Shown piece after piece: positions 8,292 to 17,123 of a stretch of DNA of 64,000 nt. The translations under genes were made by a program, and so were the position numbers. Under the pieces are notes generated by a model that saw nothing but the letters and a program-made list of their open reading frames with translations, made no database searches and was not told where the DNA came from. The first letter of the stretch is position 1; the number at the start of each line of letters is the position of its first letter. The DNA is from Streptomyces albicerus (lineage in GTDB: Bacteria > Actinomycetota > Actinomycetes > Streptomycetales > Streptomycetaceae), in NCBI RefSeq assembly GCF_008905045.1, contig NZ_VWMY01000033.1, forward strand, positions 8,245-72,244, in the 5' to 3' direction.

Positions 8292-9563
8292 TCAGACCGT
8301 ACGGAACGCCAGCACCACGTTGTGCCCACCAAACCCGAACGAGTCGTTCAACGCGGCAATCCGCCCCTCGACGGGCAACTTGCGAGCCTCTCCGCGAACG
8401 ACATCGGCCGCAGCCTCCGCCTCCGGGTCGAGGTTGTCGACGTTGATGGTCGGCGGCGCGATCCGGTGATACAGCGCAAGCACCGTGGCGACCGACTCCA
8501 CACCACCCGCACCACCCAGCAGATGCCCGGTCATGGACTTCGTACCGGAGACCGCGAAGTGGTCGGTGTCGTCACCGAAGACCTTCCGCAGCGCCTTCAG
8601 CTCGGCCACGTCACCGGCCGGCGTGGAGGTCGCATGCGCGTTCACGTGCATGATCTCGGCCGGGTTCAGATCAGTGTTGTCCAGCAGGTTCTGCAAGGCG
8701 TGGGCGATGCCACGCCCTTCCGGCTCCGGCTGCACGATGTCGTGGCCGTCGGCCGAGATACCCTGGCCGACCGCCTCCGCGTACACGCGGGCACCGCGCT
8801 TGGCGGCGTGCTCGGCGGACTCCAGGACGATGACGCCGGCGCCCTCACCGAGGACGAAGCCGTCACGGCCGATGTCGTAGGGACGCGAGGCGCCCTGCGG
8901 GTCGTCGTTGTTCTTGGACATCGCCATCATGTTGCCGAACGCGGCGATGGGCAGCGGGTGGATCGCCGCCTCCGTACCACCGGCGACGACGACGTCGGCG
9001 CGGCCGGTGCGGATCATCTCGATGGCGTAGCCGATGGCCTCGGCGCCCGAAGCACAGGCGGAGACCGGGGTGTGCACACCGGCGCGGGCGCCGACGAGCA
9101 GACCCACGTTGGCCGACGGGCCGTTCGGCATCAGCATGGGAACGGTGTGCGGGGAGACGCGGCGTACGCCCTTCTCCTTCAGCACGTCGTACTGGTCGAG
9201 CAGGGTGGTGACGCCGCCGATGCCGGAGGCGATGACCGCGCCGAGACGGTCGGGGTCGACGTTTCCGTCCTCGCCCGCCGTGTCGGTGTAACCGGCGTCC
9301 GCCCAGGCCTCCTTGGCCGCGATCAGCGCGAACTGCGCCGAGCGGTCGAGGCGGCGGGCCTGCGGGCGCGGAATGACCTCGCCCGGCTCCACGGCGATCT
9401 GCGCCGCGATACGGACCGCCTGATCGGCGGCCCACTCCTGTTCGAGGGCGCGGACACCGGAACGTCCGGCGACCAGGCCCTCCCAGGTAGAGGCTGCGTC
9501 GCCACCCAGCGGTGTGGTTGCGCCGATACCGGTGACGACCACGGTGCGATTGGTCGGGCTCAC
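8292..9563 (-). CDS. fabF: 3-oxoacyl-ACP synthase II (KAS II)
   Basis: A 423-residue condensing enzyme that elongates acyl-ACP with malonyl-ACP in type II fatty-acid synthesis. The thiolase-fold active site is complete: Cys170 in VSACASGAEAIG, one His in NAHATSTPAGD and the second in TKSMTGHLLGG. It is the last gene of the fasR-fabD-fabH-acpP-fabF operon, 85 bases after acpP, and is followed by a strong hairpin. Length and motifs are normal for the family. Confidence 0.97.
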   Translation of the reverse strand: MSPTNRTVVVTGIGATTPLGGDAASTWEGLVAGRSGVRALEQEWAADQAVRIAAQIAVEPGEVIPRPQARRLDRSAQFALIAAKEAWADAGYTDTAGEDGNVDPDRLGAVIASGIGGVTTLLDQYDVLKEKGVRRVSPHTVPMLMPNGPSANVGLLVGARAGVHTPVSACASGAEAIGYAIEMIRTGRADVVVAGGTEAAIHPLPIAAFGNMMAMSKNNDDPQGASRPYDIGRDGFVLGEGAGVIVLESAEHAAKRGARVYAEAVGQGISADGHDIVQPEPEGRGIAHALQNLLDNTDLNPAEIMHVNAHATSTPAGDVAELKALRKVFGDDTDHFAVSGTKSMTGHLLGGAGGVESVATVLALYHRIAPPTINVDNLDPEAEAAADVVRGEARKLPVEGRIAALNDSFGFGGHNVVLAFRTV

Positions 9564-9648
9564 GGGAATTCTTTCTCCAACGGATACGAGGATTCAGCGG
9601 CGCCACCGCCGGGTGGCGGGGCTTGCAGCATCCGGGGTGAGGGGTTAC

Positions 9649-9897
9649 TCAGCCCTGGTGCTCGAGGATGTACTTGGTCGCGTCGCCGACCGTCTTGAGG
9701 TTCTTGACGTCGTCGTCCGGGATCTTGACGTCGAAGCGCTCTTCGGCGGCGACGACGACCTCGACCATGGACAGCGAGTCGACGTCCAGGTCGTCGGTGA
9801 AGGACTTCTCCAGCTGGACGTCCTCGACCGGGATGCCGGCGATCTCGTTCACGATGTCGGCGAGACCGGCGACGATCTCTTCCTGAGTGGCGGCCAT
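9649..9897 (-). CDS. acpP: Acyl carrier protein
   Basis: An 82-residue acidic acyl carrier protein for fatty-acid synthesis. Ser41 in LDVDSLSMVE is the phosphopantetheine attachment site, with helices II and III (VEVVVAAEERFDVKIPDDDV) as expected. It lies between fabH and fabF in the operon, which supports a role in primary fatty-acid synthesis rather than a polyketide pathway. Confidence 0.97.
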   Translation of the reverse strand: MAATQEEIVAGLADIVNEIAGIPVEDVQLEKSFTDDLDVDSLSMVEVVVAAEERFDVKIPDDDVKNLKTVGDATKYILEHQG

Positions 9898-9969
9898 GTC
9901 AGGCGCTCCTTCTTGTGTATCCAGAGGGTGTGGCGGTACTCCCGCCCGGAGATGATCCGAACGGTGTGC

Positions 9970-11001
9970 CTAGGGGAGGGTAACGACCGTCGCGGCGTAT
10001 ACGAGACCCGCCCCGAAGCCGATGACGAGCGCGGTGTCGCCGCTCTTCGCCTCGCCGGTCGCCAGGAGCCGCTCCATCGCGAGCGGAATCGAGGCGGCCG
10101 AGGTGTTGCCGGTGGTGCGCACGTCACGCGCGACCGTGACGTGCTCCGGCAGCTTGAGAGTCTTCACCATCGAGTCGATGATCCGCTCGTTGGCCTGGTG
10201 GGGAATGAAGACGTCCAAGTCGTCCGCAGTGAGTCCGGCGGCGTCCAGCGCCTCCTTGGCGACCTTCGCCATCTCGAACACGGCCCAGCGGAACACCGCC
10301 TGGCCTTCCTGCGTGATCGCGGGGAACTTGACCTCGCCCTTGGAGTCCAGGGGCAGTTGGGAGACGTCACCGATCCGGTAACGGTCCCAGGGCACGGTCT
10401 GCTTGATCGTGGCGGCCTTGTCGCCCTCGGAACCCCAGACGGTCGGGCCGATGTGCGGCTCCTGGGAGGGGCCCACGACGACCGCGCCCGCGCCGTCGCC
10501 GAACAGGAAGGCCGTCGCGCGGTCCTCCAGGTCGGTGAGGTCGGACAGCCGCTCGACGCCGATGACGAGTACGTACTCGGCGGAGCCCTCGACGATCATG
10601 CCCTTGGCCAGGGTCAGTCCGTAGCCGAAGCCGGCGCAGCCCGCCGAGATGTCGAAGGCCGCGGCCTTCGCGGTGCCGAGCTTGTCGGCGATCTCGGTGG
10701 CGACGGCCGGGGTCTGGCTGAAGTGCGAGACGGTCGAGACGACCACGGCACCGATCTGCTCGGCGTTGATCCCGGCGTCGGCGATGGCCTTGCCGGACGC
10801 CTCGATCGACATGGCGGCGACGGTCTCCTCGTCGTTCGCCCAGTGCCGGGTCTCGATGCCGGAGCGCGAGCGGATCCACTCGTCGGACGACTCGATCCGC
10901 TCGAGGATCACCTCGTTCGGCACGACACGGGTCGGGCGGTAGCCGCCGACACCCAGGATGCGCGCGTACGGGGCGCCCTTGCGGGCCTTGATCTTCGACA
11001 T
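9970..11001 (-). CDS. fabH: 3-oxoacyl-ACP synthase III (KAS III)
   Basis: A 343-residue initiating condensing enzyme that joins an acyl-CoA starter (in Streptomyces often branched) to malonyl-ACP. Active-site residues are Cys122 in DISAGCAGFGYG, His in FIPHQANERI and Asn in GNTSAASIPLA. It starts 22 bases after the fabD stop, typical of tight operon coupling. The family usually has AACAGF at the Cys; the Gly here (SAGCAGF) is a minor variation. Confidence 0.97.
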   Translation of the reverse strand: MSKIKARKGAPYARILGVGGYRPTRVVPNEVILERIESSDEWIRSRSGIETRHWANDEETVAAMSIEASGKAIADAGINAEQIGAVVVSTVSHFSQTPAVATEIADKLGTAKAAAFDISAGCAGFGYGLTLAKGMIVEGSAEYVLVIGVERLSDLTDLEDRATAFLFGDGAGAVVVGPSQEPHIGPTVWGSEGDKAATIKQTVPWDRYRIGDVSQLPLDSKGEVKFPAITQEGQAVFRWAVFEMAKVAKEALDAAGLTADDLDVFIPHQANERIIDSMVKTLKLPEHVTVARDVRTTGNTSAASIPLAMERLLATGEAKSGDTALVIGFGAGLVYAATVVTLP

Positions 11002-11023
11002 GCTCTGTCGGCTCCTTACGCGC

Positions 11024-11965
11024 TCAGGCGGAGGCGTGCTCGGCGATGAGCTCGCGAGCCGCGTCGAGGTCGTCGGGTGTCTTCAGCGCCAGCGTCTTCA
11101 CGCCGGGCAGCGCGCGTTTGGCGAGACCGGTCAGCGTGCCGCCGGGGCACACCTCGAGCAGCGCGGTCGCGCCGAGTTCCTTGAAGGTCTCCATGCACTG
11201 GTCCCAGCGGACCGGGTTGGCGACCTGGCCGACCAGCCGGGAGAGGACCTCCGCGCCGGTGGCGACGGCCTGGCCGTCCCTGTTGGAGACGTACGTGAGC
11301 TTCGGGTCGGCGGGGGTGAGCGCCTCGGCGGCCTTCGCCAGCGCGTCGACCGCGGGAGCCATGTGGTGCGTGTGGAAGGCGCCGGCCACCTTCAGGGCGA
11401 CGATCTTGCGCACCCCCTCGGGCTTGTCCTCGGTCAGCGCGGCGAGTTGCTCCATCGTGCCCGCGGCCACGATCTGGCCGGCGCCGTTGACGTTCGCGGG
11501 CGTCAGGCCCAGCTTCTCCAGGTGCGCGACGCTCACCTCGGGGTCGCCGCCGAGCAGCGCGGCCATGCCGGTCTCGGTGACGGCGGCGGCCTCGGCCATG
11601 GCGAGCCCGCGGGTGCGGACCAGGCGGACGGTCTCCTCGTCGGGGAGCACTCCGGCGAGCGCGGCGGCGGTGAGCTCGCCGACGCTGTGTCCGGCGATGG
11701 CGCCGACCTTGCGGGGCAGCTCCGCCGGGTCGTCGAAGAGCGTGTACGCGGAAACCAGCCCGGCCGCGACCAGCAGCGGCTGCGCCACCGCGGTGTCGCG
11801 GATCTCCTCCGCGTCACCCTCGGTGCCGTAGCGGATCAGGTCGACCTTCGCGGCGTCCGACCATGCCTCGAGGGCACCGCGGACACCGGGGAGTTCGAGC
11901 CAAGGAGTCAGGAAGCCGGGCGTCTGGGCGCCCTGGCCGGGAGCGACGAGTACGAGCACTCTCAC
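11024..11965 (-). CDS. fabD: Malonyl-CoA:ACP transacylase
   Basis: A 313-residue acyltransferase that loads malonate onto ACP. It shows the nucleophile elbow GHSVGE (Ser94), the upstream APGQGAQ oxyanion loop and the catalytic His in GAFHTHHMAPA. In Streptomyces this enzyme also supplies type II polyketide synthases (established for the genus). It is the first enzyme gene after fasR, 83 bases downstream of that gene's stop side. Confidence 0.97.
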   Translation of the reverse strand: MRVLVLVAPGQGAQTPGFLTPWLELPGVRGALEAWSDAAKVDLIRYGTEGDAEEIRDTAVAQPLLVAAGLVSAYTLFDDPAELPRKVGAIAGHSVGELTAAALAGVLPDEETVRLVRTRGLAMAEAAAVTETGMAALLGGDPEVSVAHLEKLGLTPANVNGAGQIVAAGTMEQLAALTEDKPEGVRKIVALKVAGAFHTHHMAPAVDALAKAAEALTPADPKLTYVSNRDGQAVATGAEVLSRLVGQVANPVRWDQCMETFKELGATALLEVCPGGTLTGLAKRALPGVKTLALKTPDDLDAARELIAEHASA

Positions 11966-12048
11966 ACTCTCTCTTGTGGACGGGCACGGCCGCCCGTGGG
12001 GACAGGGACGAAGAACAGGAGGGGGAATTGTAGGGCCCCGACAAAAGC

Positions 12049-13254
12049 CTAGAGCTGGGGATCTCCATCGGCCAGACGCCCCAGGATCAGCGCGATCCGC
12101 AGCGTGAACGCCGACCGTACATCGGAAGGCGACCAGCCGGTGACGTCAGTCACACGTCGAAGCCGGTAGCGCACGGTGTTGGGATGCACGAAGAGCATCC
12201 GGGCCGCGCCCTCGAGACTGCTCGCCTGTTCCAGATAGACGCTCAGGGTCTCCAGGAGTGCCGACCCGGCCTCCTCCAGCGGTCTGTAGATCTCCTCCAC
12301 CAGCTGCTCGCGAGCCGAGGGGTCTCCGGCGATCGCGCGCTCCGGCAGCAGATCGTCCGCCAGCACCGGCCGCGGGGCGTCCTGCCAGGCGAAACACGCC
12401 TTGAGTCCGGCGGCCGCGGCCTGCGCGGAACGGGTCGCGGCGAGCAGGTCGGGCACCACCGGACCGGCCACCACGGGCCCCGCGGCATACGGCCCGATCA
12501 GGGACTTGGCGACCCCGATCGGGTTGTCGCTGCCGCCCGCGATGACGACGAGCCGGTCGCCGAGCACACCGGTCAGCACCTGGAGCTTGGCGTGCCGGGC
12601 GGCCCGCCGGATCGCCTCGACGGTCAGCTCGCTGTCACCGTCGGGAGCCGTACCGAGCACCACGCACACATGCTCGGGCGAGTTCCAGCCGAGCGCCGCG
12701 GCGCGGCTGACGGCGCCCTCGTCGGCCTCTCCCGACAGGACCGCGTTCACCACCAGCGACTCCAGCCGGGCGTCCCAGGCGCCGCGCGCCTCGGCGGCCT
12801 GCGCGTACACCTGGGCGGTGGCGAAGGCGATCTCCCGTGCGTACACGAGCAGCGCCTCGCGGAGCAGGCCCTCGTCGCCCGGAGCGGCCACCTCGTCGAT
12901 GGCGCTCTCCATGACCTCGATCGTCGTCCGCACCATCTCCACGGTCTGCCGCAGGGTGATCGCTCTGGTCAGCTCGCGCGGCGCGGTGCCGAAGACGTCC
13001 GTGGAGATCGCCTGCGGAGCGTCCGGATGCCGGAACCACTCCGTGAACGCGGCGATACCGGCCTGGGCCACGAGGCCGATCCAGGACCGGTTCTCCGGTG
13101 GCATCGCCCGGTACCACGGCAGCGTCTCGTCCATGCGCGCGATGGCCTGGGCGGCGAGACTTCCGGACGACTTCTCCAGCCGCTTCAGGGTCGCGGCATG
13201 CGCGTGGGCGGCGCGTGCTGCTCGTTCGGTGTTGCTGGATTCGGGTTCGGGCAC
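12049..13254 (-). CDS. fasR: PucR/CdaR-type regulator of the fab operon
   Basis: A 401-residue regulator with a C-terminal PucR-type helix-turn-helix (SLEGAARMLFVHPNTVRYRLRR split as SLEGAARMLFVHPNT and VRYRLRR) after a GGDEF-like/central domain. Placed directly upstream of fabD in the same orientation, it corresponds to FasR, known in Streptomyces as the activator of the fabDHPF operon. The GTG at 13254 is preceded by a TAAGGC -10-like word, suggesting a leaderless or very short leader. The symbol is assigned on position and domain type. Confidence 0.9.
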   Translation of the reverse strand: MPEPESSNTERAARAAHAHAATLKRLEKSSGSLAAQAIARMDETLPWYRAMPPENRSWIGLVAQAGIAAFTEWFRHPDAPQAISTDVFGTAPRELTRAITLRQTVEMVRTTIEVMESAIDEVAAPGDEGLLREALLVYAREIAFATAQVYAQAAEARGAWDARLESLVVNAVLSGEADEGAVSRAAALGWNSPEHVCVVLGTAPDGDSELTVEAIRRAARHAKLQVLTGVLGDRLVVIAGGSDNPIGVAKSLIGPYAAGPVVAGPVVPDLLAATRSAQAAAAGLKACFAWQDAPRPVLADDLLPERAIAGDPSAREQLVEEIYRPLEEAGSALLETLSVYLEQASSLEGAARMLFVHPNTVRYRLRRVTDVTGWSPSDVRSAFTLRIALILGRLADGDPQL

Positions 13255-13369
13255 GGGACAAGACTGCCTTATCAGGACGGGAGTGTGCGGCGGCGGGTCT
13301 CGGGTGAGCGACGCGGCCGTGTGCCGTGCGGGTCTCAGACGAAGGGCTCCGCGGGTCTACGGTGGGTGC

Positions 13370-14023
13370 GTGATGGACGTACGGCGCGCCGACGAGCGCT
13401 ACCGCGGAGGCGACCCGGCGGCCGGGATCGAGTCCCTGCATGCCTTCTCCTTCGGCCCGCACTACGACCCGGACAACCTCCGCTTCGGCGCGGTCATCGC
13501 CTGCAACGAGGAGCGCCTCGCCCCCGGCGCCGGCTTCGACGAGCACCCCCACAGCCACACCGAGATCGTCACCTGGGTCGTCGAGGGCGAACTGACCCAC
13601 CGCGACACCACCGGCCACGAGTCGGTGGTACGCCCCGGCGACGTACAGCGCCTCAGCTCGGCGGGCGGAGTCCGCCACGTCGAACGCAACGACGGCGACA
13701 CCCCCCTGACCTTCGTCCAGATGTGGCTCGCCCCGCTGGAACCGGGCGGCGACCCCGCGTACGAGATCGTCCACGGCATCGCCGACTCCACCCCGTACGC
13801 CGTTCCGGAGGCCGCCGCGATGCTCCACGTACGCCGCCTCGCGTCGGGCGAACGGACCGCCGTCCCCGACGCGCCCTTCGTGTACGCGCATGTCGTACGC
13901 GGCGAAGTCCTGCTGGACAGCTGGGTGCTGAGCCCCGGCGACGCGGCCCGGATCACGGACGCGAAGGACCTGGAGGCGGAGGCCAGAGGCGAGGCGGAAC
14001 TGCTGCTCTGGGAGATGGCCTAG
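13370..14023 (+). CDS. Pirin-family cupin protein
   Basis: About 217 residues with an N-terminal cupin typical of pirins. The predicted metal ligands are His58 and His60 (DEHPHSHTE), His102 and Glu104 (RHVER), numbered from the ATG at 13373. Bacterial pirins include quercetin dioxygenases and regulators that bind pyruvate dehydrogenase; which applies here is unknown. GTG at 13370 and ATG at 13373 are adjacent candidate starts, and a TACGGT word 7 bases upstream suggests a leaderless transcript. It is divergent from fasR and ends 11 bases from a convergent hydrolase gene. Confidence 0.87.
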   Translation: MMDVRRADERYRGGDPAAGIESLHAFSFGPHYDPDNLRFGAVIACNEERLAPGAGFDEHPHSHTEIVTWVVEGELTHRDTTGHESVVRPGDVQRLSSAGGVRHVERNDGDTPLTFVQMWLAPLEPGGDPAYEIVHGIADSTPYAVPEAAAMLHVRRLASGERTAVPDAPFVYAHVVRGEVLLDSWVLSPGDAARITDAKDLEAEARGEAELLLWEMA

Positions 14024-14034
14024 GCCGAACGCCT

Positions 14035-14850
14035 CTACAGCTCGGCGAGTACCGCATCCGTGAACGTGGGCCACGCCTCGACGGCCCACGGTCCGAACGC
14101 CCGGTCCGTGAGCGCCACGCAGGCCGCACCCGCGACCGGGTCGATCCACAGGAACGTCCCGGACTGACCGAAGTGTCCAAAGGTCCGGGGAGAGGACGAA
14201 CTCCCCGTCCAGTGAGGCGACTTGGAGTCCCGGATCTCGAAGCCGAGCCCCCAGTCGTTCGGGTTCTGGTGCCCGTACCCCGGCAGGACGCCCTTCGTGC
14301 CCGGGTACTGCACGGTCATCGCCTCGACAACGGTCCGCGGATCCAGCAGTCGCGGCGCCTGCACCTCGGCGGCGAACCGCACCAGATCGTCGACAGTCGA
14401 GACACCGTCCTTCGCGGGCGAACCGTCGAGGGACGTGTTCACCATCCCGAGCGGTTCGAGCACGGCCTGCTTCAGATACTCGGCGAAGGGAATCTCCGTC
14501 GCCTTCGCGATGTGATCGCCGAGCTGCTCGAACCCGGCGTTGGAGTACAGCCGCCGCTGCCCCGGCGCCGCGGTCACCCGATGCTCGTCAAAGGCAAGCC
14601 CACTCGTGTGCGCCAGCAGATGCCGCACGGTCGACCCCTCGGGCCCGGCGGGTTCGTCCAGCTCGACGGCCCCCTCCTCGTACGCCACCAGCACGGCGTA
14701 GGCGGCCAGCGGCTTGGTGACGGAGGCAAGCGCGAACCGCTGCGAAGTGGGGCCATGAACCCCGGGCACGGTGCCGTCCGCACGAACGACGGCGGCGGCA
14801 GCGGTGGAAACGGGCCACTTCTCGATCAGGGCGAGACTCTGCAAGGACAT
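14035..14850 (-). CDS. Serine beta-lactamase-like hydrolase (class C/PBP4* fold)
   Basis: A 271-residue penicillin-recognising-fold protein. Motifs are SVTK (Ser43, Lys46), YSN (Tyr102) and HFGQSG (the HxG equivalent of KTG). No signal peptide is visible, so it is probably a cytoplasmic esterase or peptidase rather than a resistance enzyme. The second motif region HTSGLAFDEH is typical of the DUF/EstB-type branch. It converges on the pirin gene with 11 bases between them, and no terminator hairpin fits in that gap. Confidence 0.87.
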   Translation of the reverse strand: MSLQSLALIEKWPVSTAAAAVVRADGTVPGVHGPTSQRFALASVTKPLAAYAVLVAYEEGAVELDEPAGPEGSTVRHLLAHTSGLAFDEHRVTAAPGQRRLYSNAGFEQLGDHIAKATEIPFAEYLKQAVLEPLGMVNTSLDGSPAKDGVSTVDDLVRFAAEVQAPRLLDPRTVVEAMTVQYPGTKGVLPGYGHQNPNDWGLGFEIRDSKSPHWTGSSSSPRTFGHFGQSGTFLWIDPVAGAACVALTDRAFGPWAVEAWPTFTDAVLAEL

Positions 14851-14890
14851 GCAGAAGAGCCTACGACCACGTGAGGCACCGGGTTCGGGC

Positions 14891-14963
14891 AGCGCCCTTG
14901 TCTTCAGGGGCGCGGGGCTGTATCAATTTGCGGCTCCGCCGCGTGGGCGCGACCAGCCCCCAC
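14891..14963 (+). repeat. Dispersed intergenic repeat, long type, copy 4
   Basis: Long type: the head AGGGGCGCGGGGCTG is followed by TATCAATTTGCGGCTCCGCC and GCGTGGGCGCGACCAGCCCC. It differs from the short type by an inserted segment with a GCGG/CCGC hairpin. Confidence 0.75.
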
Positions 14964-14973
14964 CGGCCCGCAG

Positions 14974-15444
14974 TCAAAATCGAAGCCGCATCAACGGATC
15001 CGGCGTACGAACAAACCCCATAGACGCATACAGCGGCGCAGCCTCCACCGAGGCGGTCAGATCAATCTGACCGACTCCCCGCTCCCGGAACCACTCCACC
15101 AGCGCCTCCATACAGGCCCGCGCATACCCCCGCCGCCGCACATCAGGATCGGTCGCGACGCTGAACACGTATCCGATCCGCCCGTGCGGATTCCCGGCCC
15201 GCCCGATCCGGTACTCCAAGGTCCCCACGACAAGAGCCCCGAGCGCCCCCACCCGCTCAGGGTGATCGACGACGAACGCCGCGAAACACCCGTCAGGATC
15301 GGCCAGTCGACCCCGTACTGTGGCCAGGGACTCGGCCTGCCAGGCGGTGGAGGTATCCGCCCCGGCCATCGAGTCGATCATCACCTGACGCAGCCGCAGC
15401 AGCTCCTCGGCATCCTCGGGCACAGCCCGGCGTACGAGACTCAT
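14974..15444 (-). CDS. GNAT-family N-acetyltransferase
   Basis: A 156-residue GNAT acetyltransferase. It opens with SLVRRAVPEDAEELLRLR (beta1-alpha1). The acetyl-CoA loop is near VATDPDVRRRGYARACMEAL (the R/Q-x-x-G-x-A pattern), followed by a strand and a final QIDLTASVEAAPLYASMGF segment. The acceptor is unknown. The start at 15444 is preferred over an upstream one because family homology begins immediately and the longer form would run into the MerR promoter region. It is divergent from the MerR gene. Confidence 0.87.
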   Translation of the reverse strand: MSLVRRAVPEDAEELLRLRQVMIDSMAGADTSTAWQAESLATVRGRLADPDGCFAAFVVDHPERVGALGALVVGTLEYRIGRAGNPHGRIGYVFSVATDPDVRRRGYARACMEALVEWFRERGVGQIDLTASVEAAPLYASMGFVRTPDPLMRLRF

Positions 15445-15501
15445 GATCGGCACCGTAGCCAGGGCAGCGCGACCAAGTCGACGGAATTTCACCAGAATCC
15501 G

Positions 15502-15533
15502 CTTGCTTGGAGTGCACTCCAAGGTTTTAGCGT
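15502..15533 (+). promoter_or_regulatory. MerR-type promoter with palindromic operator
   Basis: CTTGGAGTGCACTCCAAG (15506-15523) is a perfect 18-bp palindrome placed between a TTGCTT-like -35 (15503-15508) and a TTAGCG-like -10 (15527-15532). The roughly 18-19 bp spacer is the signature of promoters activated by MerR proteins through DNA untwisting. Transcription would begin at or just before the ATG at 15541. Confidence 0.8.
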
Positions 15534-15540
15534 TGAGGCC

Positions 15541-16005
15541 ATGACGGTGATGGAGACCACGGACACCAGGACCGACAGCTGTGCAGGCCTACCGCACGCG
15601 GAGCGGCGTCCGGACGGCCAGGACCAGTACACGATCAGCGAGGTCGTGGCCTTCACCGGCCTGACGGCGCACACCCTCCGCTGGTACGAGCGCATCGGGC
15701 TGATGCCGCACATCGACCGCTCGCACACCGGCCAGCGCCGCTACAGCAACCGCGACCTCGACTGGCTCGACCTCGTCGGCAAGCTGCGGCTGACGGGGAT
15801 GCCGGTCGCGGACATGGTGCGGTACGCGGAGATGGTGCGGGAGGGAGACCACACGTACGCCGACCGCTTCGAGCTCCTCGAGGCGACCCGCCGGGACGTG
15901 CGGTCGCGGATCGCCGAGCTCCAGGACACCCTTGCCGTGCTCGACCGGAAGATCAATTTCTATGCGGACGCCGGGCGGGCCCTGGCGTCGGAGAGGTCCC
16001 GATGA
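15541..16005 (+). CDS. MerR-family transcriptional regulator
   Basis: A 154-residue MerR protein. The winged helix is YTISEVVAFTGLTAHTLRWY (about 30-49), continuing ERIGLMPHIDRSHTGQRRYS, with a dimerisation coiled coil (RSRIAELQDTLAVLDRKINF) at the C-terminus. No Cys cluster is present, so it is not a metal or SoxR-type sensor; it resembles MerR members that accompany oxidoreductases. The operator palindrome immediately upstream indicates autoregulation. Its stop overlaps the ATG of the aldo-keto reductase (ATGA at 16002-16005), so the two are translationally coupled. Confidence 0.92.
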   Translation: MTVMETTDTRTDSCAGLPHAERRPDGQDQYTISEVVAFTGLTAHTLRWYERIGLMPHIDRSHTGQRRYSNRDLDWLDLVGKLRLTGMPVADMVRYAEMVREGDHTYADRFELLEATRRDVRSRIAELQDTLAVLDRKINFYADAGRALASERSR

Positions 16006-17018
16006 CGGACAGCAGGATCGCGAAGGCAGAGCTCGGTACGGGCGGCCCCGAGGTCGGGGTGCAGGGCCTCGGCTGCATGGGCATGAGCTTCGCGTACGGC
16101 CCGACGGACGCCGAGGAAGCGCGGGCCACTCTGGAGCGCGCGCTGGAACTCGGCGTGACGCTCTACGACACGGCGGACGCCTACGGCCAGGGGGAGAACG
16201 AGAAGTTCCTGGCGCCGTTCTTCAATGCGCACCGCGACGAGGTCGTCATCGCGACGAAGTTCGCCCTGACGATCCCGCCGGACGACCCGACCCGGCGGAT
16301 CATCCGCAACGACCCGCCGTACATCCGCCAGGCCGTCGAGGCGAGCCTGAAGCGCCTGGACGTCGACGTGATCGACCTCTACTACATGCACCGCCGTGAC
16401 GTGAACGTCCCCATCGAGGAGACCGTCGGCGTCATGGCCGAGCTGATCCGCGAGGGCAAGGTCAAGCACCTCGGCCTCAGCGAGGTCACGGGCGGCGAAC
16501 TGCGTGCCGCGCAGGCGGTGCACCCGATCGCGGCCGTCCAGTCGGAGTGGTCGCTGTTCAGCAGGGACATCGAGGCGAGTGTCGTCCCGACGGCCCGCGA
16601 GCTGGGCGTGAGCCTGGTCCCGTACTCCCCGCTCGGCCGAGGCTTCCTCACGGGTTCCTTCGTGAACGCCGAGAAGGACCTGACCGCCGACGACTTCCGC
16701 CGCCAGCAGCCCCGCTTCACGGGCGACAACGCGGCGGCGAACGCGGCCCTGCTGGAGCCGATCCGGACGGTGGCACAGGCCCACGACGCCTCGGTGGGCC
16801 AGATCGCCCTGGCATGGGTCCAGCAGCAGTCAGCGCTGCACGGCCTCCCGGTCATCCCCATCCCGGGCACCCGCAAGCGGACGCGTATCGAGGAGAACAC
16901 GGCAGCGACCAGGATCGTACTGAGCGAGGACGACCTCAAACTGCTGGACCCGATCGCCACCCAGGTAGCGGGCAACCGCTACGCGGACATGACGTTCACA
17001 TCGGCGGGCAGGGAGTAG
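16002..17018 (+). CDS. Aldo/keto reductase
   Basis: A 338-residue NADPH-dependent aldo-keto reductase (AKR) with an eight-stranded barrel. The catalytic tetrad is visible: Asp56 and Tyr61 in YDTADAYGQG, Lys86 in VIATKF and His130 in LYYMHRRD. The C-terminal IPIPGTRKRTRIEEN cofactor segment is present. It is cotranscribed with the MerR regulator through a 4-base overlap, so it is probably induced by whatever that regulator senses. The natural substrate is not evident; reactive aldehydes are common for such pairs. Confidence 0.93.
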   Translation: MTDSRIAKAELGTGGPEVGVQGLGCMGMSFAYGPTDAEEARATLERALELGVTLYDTADAYGQGENEKFLAPFFNAHRDEVVIATKFALTIPPDDPTRRIIRNDPPYIRQAVEASLKRLDVDVIDLYYMHRRDVNVPIEETVGVMAELIREGKVKHLGLSEVTGGELRAAQAVHPIAAVQSEWSLFSRDIEASVVPTARELGVSLVPYSPLGRGFLTGSFVNAEKDLTADDFRRQQPRFTGDNAAANAALLEPIRTVAQAHDASVGQIALAWVQQQSALHGLPVIPIPGTRKRTRIEENTAATRIVLSEDDLKLLDPIATQVAGNRYADMTFTSAGRE

Positions 17019-17050
17019 CCAGGTTGTTTGAGGGGGCGCCCGGGGTGCTT

Positions 17051-17084
17051 GCCTTTAGGGGCGCGGGGAACTGCGCGACAAGCC
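17051..17084 (+). repeat. Dispersed GC-rich intergenic repeat, copy 5
   Basis: Short type: GCCTTTAGGGGCGCGGGGAA followed by CTGCGCGACAAGCC, lying between convergent genes. Confidence 0.75.
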
Positions 17085-17123
17085 ACGACGAACCCGCAGC
17101 TTCTCAACGCACCCAGCTGCCCC

